A DNA stretch of 8,011 bases from Deltaproteobacteria bacterium (GTDB lineage: Bacteria; Desulfobacterota; Desulfobacteria; Desulfobacterales; JAABPS01), in assembly GCA_019309685.1 (NCBI GenBank), contig JAFDFT010000092.1:1-8011 (forward strand), written 5' to 3'. Shown here in pieces: positions 5,802 through 8,011 of this stretch. The number at the start of each line of letters is the position of its first letter. The stretch's first letter is position 1. The position numbers were made by a program, and so were the translations under genes. The notes beneath the pieces are model-generated. The model worked only from the letters and a program-made list of their open reading frames with translations. It was not told the origin of the DNA and did no database searches.

Positions 5802-6107
5802 TTACTTGATTTTTCGGTTTTTCATATCTTTATTAAATTTCAAAATAACCTCATCTTTTCCAATCATCCCAAGCTCCTGCCTTGCAACAGCTTCTATATA
5901 GGCCGGATCATTTTTCGCACGATCAATCTCGGTAGATAAGGAAGATATTTTCTGTTGAATCTTTTGGTTTTCTTCAATCAGATTGTTTCTTTGTTTTTTT
6001 AATATGTTTAAATCAATGAGCCCATTATCCCCCAATATAATAAGAAAGAAAAGCGAAATAATTGCCATTGTTGCTAAGTATAAAAGGATTTTTTGTCTTT
6101 TTGTCAT
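5802..6107 (-). CDS. ftsB: FtsB/DivIC-like septum formation initiator protein
   Basis: The protein is 101 aa, the usual size for FtsB/DivIC. A short basic cytoplasmic start (MTKRQK) precedes one transmembrane helix (about 7-25), then a coiled coil rich in Glu, Gln, Lys and Ile (about 35-65). The conserved DivIC ending follows: YIEAVARQELGMIGKDEVIL (70-89). FtsB works with FtsL and FtsQ in the divisome, linking septal peptidoglycan synthesis to constriction. Its ATG overlaps the murJ stop in an ATGA (6104-6107), so translation is probably coupled. Pairing with murJ fits a cell-wall/division role. The family is assigned by topology and the C-terminal motif. Confidence 0.88.
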   Translation of the reverse strand: MTKRQKILLYLATMAIISLFFLIILGDNGLIDLNILKKQRNNLIEENQKIQQKISSLSTEIDRAKNDPAYIEAVARQELGMIGKDEVILKFNKDMKNRKIK

Positions 6108-7681
6108 CTTCTTCGTGCTCTATTTATGACCACATCTGCTATTTTTATAAGTTCGGAACTCCTAAATAAAAAAGAAGCCAAGACGTATACAATGATACCT
6201 GTTAGAATACATCCTAATAATCCGAACAAAGTATTCAAAAATGAAATTTCAATTGATGGAATAATACATATTGAAACGATCCATACAATGATGCCCATTA
6301 TAACAGAACAAAGGACCGTTTTGCAAGTAGGCATAGTAATATTTCGCCATCCTAAAAATCCAATCTTTTTCCTTAATGCCTTTAAAAGAAGTCCCAGATT
6401 CAGCATGGATGCAATCGATGTCGCCAGAGCAAGCCCTCCGTGATCAAGTCTCATCATCAATAAAAGGCCCAGTAAAATATTCGCCAGTATTGATATAACC
6501 GCAATCCGTACGGGTGCCTTTGTGTCCTGCATTGCGTAAAAAGCAGAAACAACAATTCGTACTCCAGAAAAAGCCCAAAGCCCGAATCCATAATACATCA
6601 AGGCTGTCGCAGTCTTTTGTGTCGCCAGAGCATCAAAAGCGCCCCGTTTAAATAACAGGGCGACAATGGGCTCTCTTAAGACAATCAGCCCTGTCATTGA
6701 TGGAATTGCAATAAAAAAAACAAGGTTTAAAGCATGAGTGAATGTATTTCTTAATCCATCAATATCTAAAAGAGATGACTGCTTTGCCAAAGTTGGTAAA
6801 GCTGCTGTTGCTGTTGCTATGGCAAATATTCCAAGAGGAAATTGTACGAGACGATCTGCGTAATAAAGATAAGAAACGCTCCCTTCAGCAAGCATCGAAG
6901 CAAGCATCCTTCCAACAATGATGTTTACCTGATACACCGCAGCGCCGAATATTGCAGGAAGCATCAAAGTGCCTATTTTTTTTAGCCCAGGGTGAAAGAT
7001 CTTTGTTTTTTCCCAAAAATAAAAACCTTTTTTTAAAAGAAACGGAACTTGAAAAGATAACTGTAATATGCCGCCCGCTAAAACACCAATTGCAAGCCCC
7101 AAAACTTTATGTTCTTGAGAGTTCGAAAAAAAAGAAACAATAAATAACGAGCCAATCATTGTAATATTTAAAAGAACCGGAGCAAGCGCAGGAGCAGCAA
7201 AATGGCCGAGAGCGTTTAATATCCCCATGCTCAGAGCTACCAAACAGATAAAGATAATATAAGGAAACATTATCCGTGTCAGCGTTACAGTCAGCTCATA
7301 TTTCTCAGGAGATAGGTAAAATCCAGGAGCAATCAGTTTAATAATGAAAGGAGAAATAGCAATGCCAAGAATAGCGATAAAAACCAGTATAACAGATAAC
7401 AATCTTAAAGCGGAGCTTGCCAGTCGGAATGCTTCTTTTTTTCCATATTTTGTAAGATATTCTGTAAAAACAGGGATAAAGGCTATGCTTAACGATCCTT
7501 CGCCAAATAGCCTCCGAAGCAAATTAGGTATTTGAAATGCAGCAATAAACGCGTCTGAAACCAGCCCGGCCCCAAAGAACCAGGCAAAAACCATATCCCT
7601 GATATAACCAAAAATACGGCTTAATAATGTGGAGGACCCGACAACACCTGCTGCCCTTGTCATTTGGTGATTTTCAGACAT
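6104..7681 (-). CDS. murJ: MurJ lipid II flippase (MviN family)
   Basis: This 525-aa protein has the MurJ length and repeated hydrophobic helices consistent with the 14-helix MOP-superfamily fold. The N-terminal signature GVVGSSTLLSRIFGYIRD (12-29) is followed by DAFIAAFQIPNLLRRLFGEG (43-62). Arg22, Arg28, Asp43, Arg56 and Glu61 align with E. coli Arg18, Arg24, Asp39, Arg52 and Glu57. SYLYYADRLVQFP (270-282) carries Arg277, equivalent to essential Arg270, but has Gln280 where E. coli has Glu273. MurJ flips the peptidoglycan precursor lipid II across the inner membrane. The ATG at 7681 is chosen for family length; Met7 (7663) is an alternative. No clear Shine-Dalgarno precedes either. It is the first gene of the minus-strand cluster and overlaps ftsB by 4 bp. 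Confidence 0.95.
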   Translation of the reverse strand: MSENHQMTRAAGVVGSSTLLSRIFGYIRDMVFAWFFGAGLVSDAFIAAFQIPNLLRRLFGEGSLSIAFIPVFTEYLTKYGKKEAFRLASSALRLLSVILVFIAILGIAISPFIIKLIAPGFYLSPEKYELTVTLTRIMFPYIIFICLVALSMGILNALGHFAAPALAPVLLNITMIGSLFIVSFFSNSQEHKVLGLAIGVLAGGILQLSFQVPFLLKKGFYFWEKTKIFHPGLKKIGTLMLPAIFGAAVYQVNIIVGRMLASMLAEGSVSYLYYADRLVQFPLGIFAIATATAALPTLAKQSSLLDIDGLRNTFTHALNLVFFIAIPSMTGLIVLREPIVALLFKRGAFDALATQKTATALMYYGFGLWAFSGVRIVVSAFYAMQDTKAPVRIAVISILANILLGLLLMMRLDHGGLALATSIASMLNLGLLLKALRKKIGFLGWRNITMPTCKTVLCSVIMGIIVWIVSICIIPSIEISFLNTLFGLLGCILTGIIVYVLASFLFRSSELIKIADVVINRARRR

Positions 7682-7732
7682 ATGACATATATATCAAAAA
7701 TTGACGATAGAGGTTAATACTATAAATCGGGT

Positions 7733-7757
7733 TCTTCTCGAAATTAGTTGGAGAAGA
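7733..7757. repeat. Inverted repeat upstream of murJ
   Basis: TCTTCTC (7733-7739) and GAGAAGA (7751-7757) form a 7-bp stem with an 11-base loop, between the four-helix remnant and murJ. There is no T-run after the stem, so it is not a standard terminator. It could be a leader hairpin of murJ. Confidence 0.35.
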
Positions 7758-7761
7758 GGGT

Positions 7762-7911
7762 TCAAGGGCCAAGGATTTTTTCAAATGTTTTTACCAAGGT
7801 CTTAAGTATCTTTTCAATCTCTCCATTAGCACTTTGAAATCCTAGCAAACTTTTCCTATAGAGATAACCAAGTTTACCAGATAATAATAGTTGTGTCTCT
7901 AATTCACATAT
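7762..7911 (-). pseudogene. C-terminal remnant of a four-helix-bundle (23S rRNA intervening-sequence type) protein
   Basis: The minus strand from 7911 to the TGA at 7762-7764 encodes 49 residues. They include ELETQLLLSGKLGYL (positions 3-17) and end ILKTLVKTFEKILGP. This matches the last two helices of the small four-helix-bundle family named after 23S rRNA intervening-sequence proteins, where the segment 'ELETQL...LGYL' is typical. There is no start codon, and a TAG (7912-7914) sits directly before it. The first half of the usual 115-125 residues is missing, and no other frame upstream supplies it. I infer a decayed gene fragment of unknown function. It lies about 80 bp upstream of murJ on the same strand. 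Confidence 0.7.
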
Positions 7912-7912
7912 C

Positions 7913-7925
7913 TAGCCATAGGCTA
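7913..7925. repeat. Small palindrome at the break of the four-helix remnant
   Basis: TAGCC, loop ATA, GGCTA. It covers the place where the four-helix reading frame ends, so it may mark the truncation point. It is short enough to be chance. Confidence 0.3.
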
Positions 7926-7980
7926 TTATAAATACCTAGTCCGGACAAGCCAGAACCAAACATTTGCTTATTTGAACTGC

Positions 7981-8004
7981 GAATGTCGAATATTGAATGT
8001 TGAA
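7981..8004. repeat. Degenerate 14-bp direct repeat tract at the window edge
   Basis: GAATGTCGAA (7981-7990) and GAATGTTGAA (7995-8004) recur with a 14-bp period and continue toward the edge (GAA at 8009-8011). Similar tracts of TTCGA/TTCAA units are, from memory, common beside four-helix-bundle genes in delta-proteobacteria. The true extent is cut by the window. Confidence 0.5.
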
Positions 8005-8011
8005 CACCGAA

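Noticed and set aside
6093..6443. Plus-strand 116-codon ORF
   Set aside because: It is antisense to murJ, which is unambiguous; composition mirrors the membrane-protein strand.

Overview
The window looks like a chromosomal segment of a Gram-negative, moderately AT-rich bacterium. I favour a deltaproteobacterial sulfate reducer (Desulfobacterota, Desulfobacterales-like). The reasons are an FmdE/MoeA-type fusion protein, an LptA-type outer-membrane assembly protein, short GC-rich palindromes scattered between genes, and a remnant of a four-helix-bundle (IVS-type) protein gene. No sequence search was possible, so this placement is an inference.

Layout. Positions 3-134 hold the last 43 codons of a plus-strand membrane protein cut by the window edge. 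Convergent to it are two minus-strand genes, transcribed from 2622 leftwards. The first is a crotonase-fold enoyl-CoA isomerase (1864-2622). The second, 22 bp downstream, is an FmdE-zinc ribbon-MoeA-like protein (start at 1841). This second gene is damaged: its conserved Cys-rich C-terminus survives at 226-390 but in another frame, and roughly 20 family residues before it are missing. That points to a deletion with frameshift. A 365-bp intergenic region (2623-2987) then separates these genes from a plus-strand lptA-like gene (start at 3018), which has no lptC or lptB beside it.

Positions 3666-3958, between the convergent lptA and helicase genes, hold a dense set of hairpins and short repeats. 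The rest is a minus-strand cluster read from 7681 down to 3959: murJ (lipid II flippase), ftsB/divIC-like (overlapping murJ by 4 bp), a small one-TPR protein and a superfamily II DNA helicase. A roughly 150-bp element with imperfect terminal inverted repeats, carrying a nested GC palindrome, lies between ftsB and the TPR gene. Upstream of murJ is a 49-codon C-terminal remnant of a four-helix-bundle protein, next to a 14-bp-period repeat tract at the window edge.

Functionally, murJ and ftsB form a cell-wall/division pair, lptA serves envelope biogenesis, and the isomerase/FmdE pair is metabolic. The helicase is probably a repair or recombination enzyme. I see no clear new defence or mobile system. 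The most noteworthy signals are the broken FmdE/MoeA gene, the intergenic repeat families and the remnant gene upstream of murJ.
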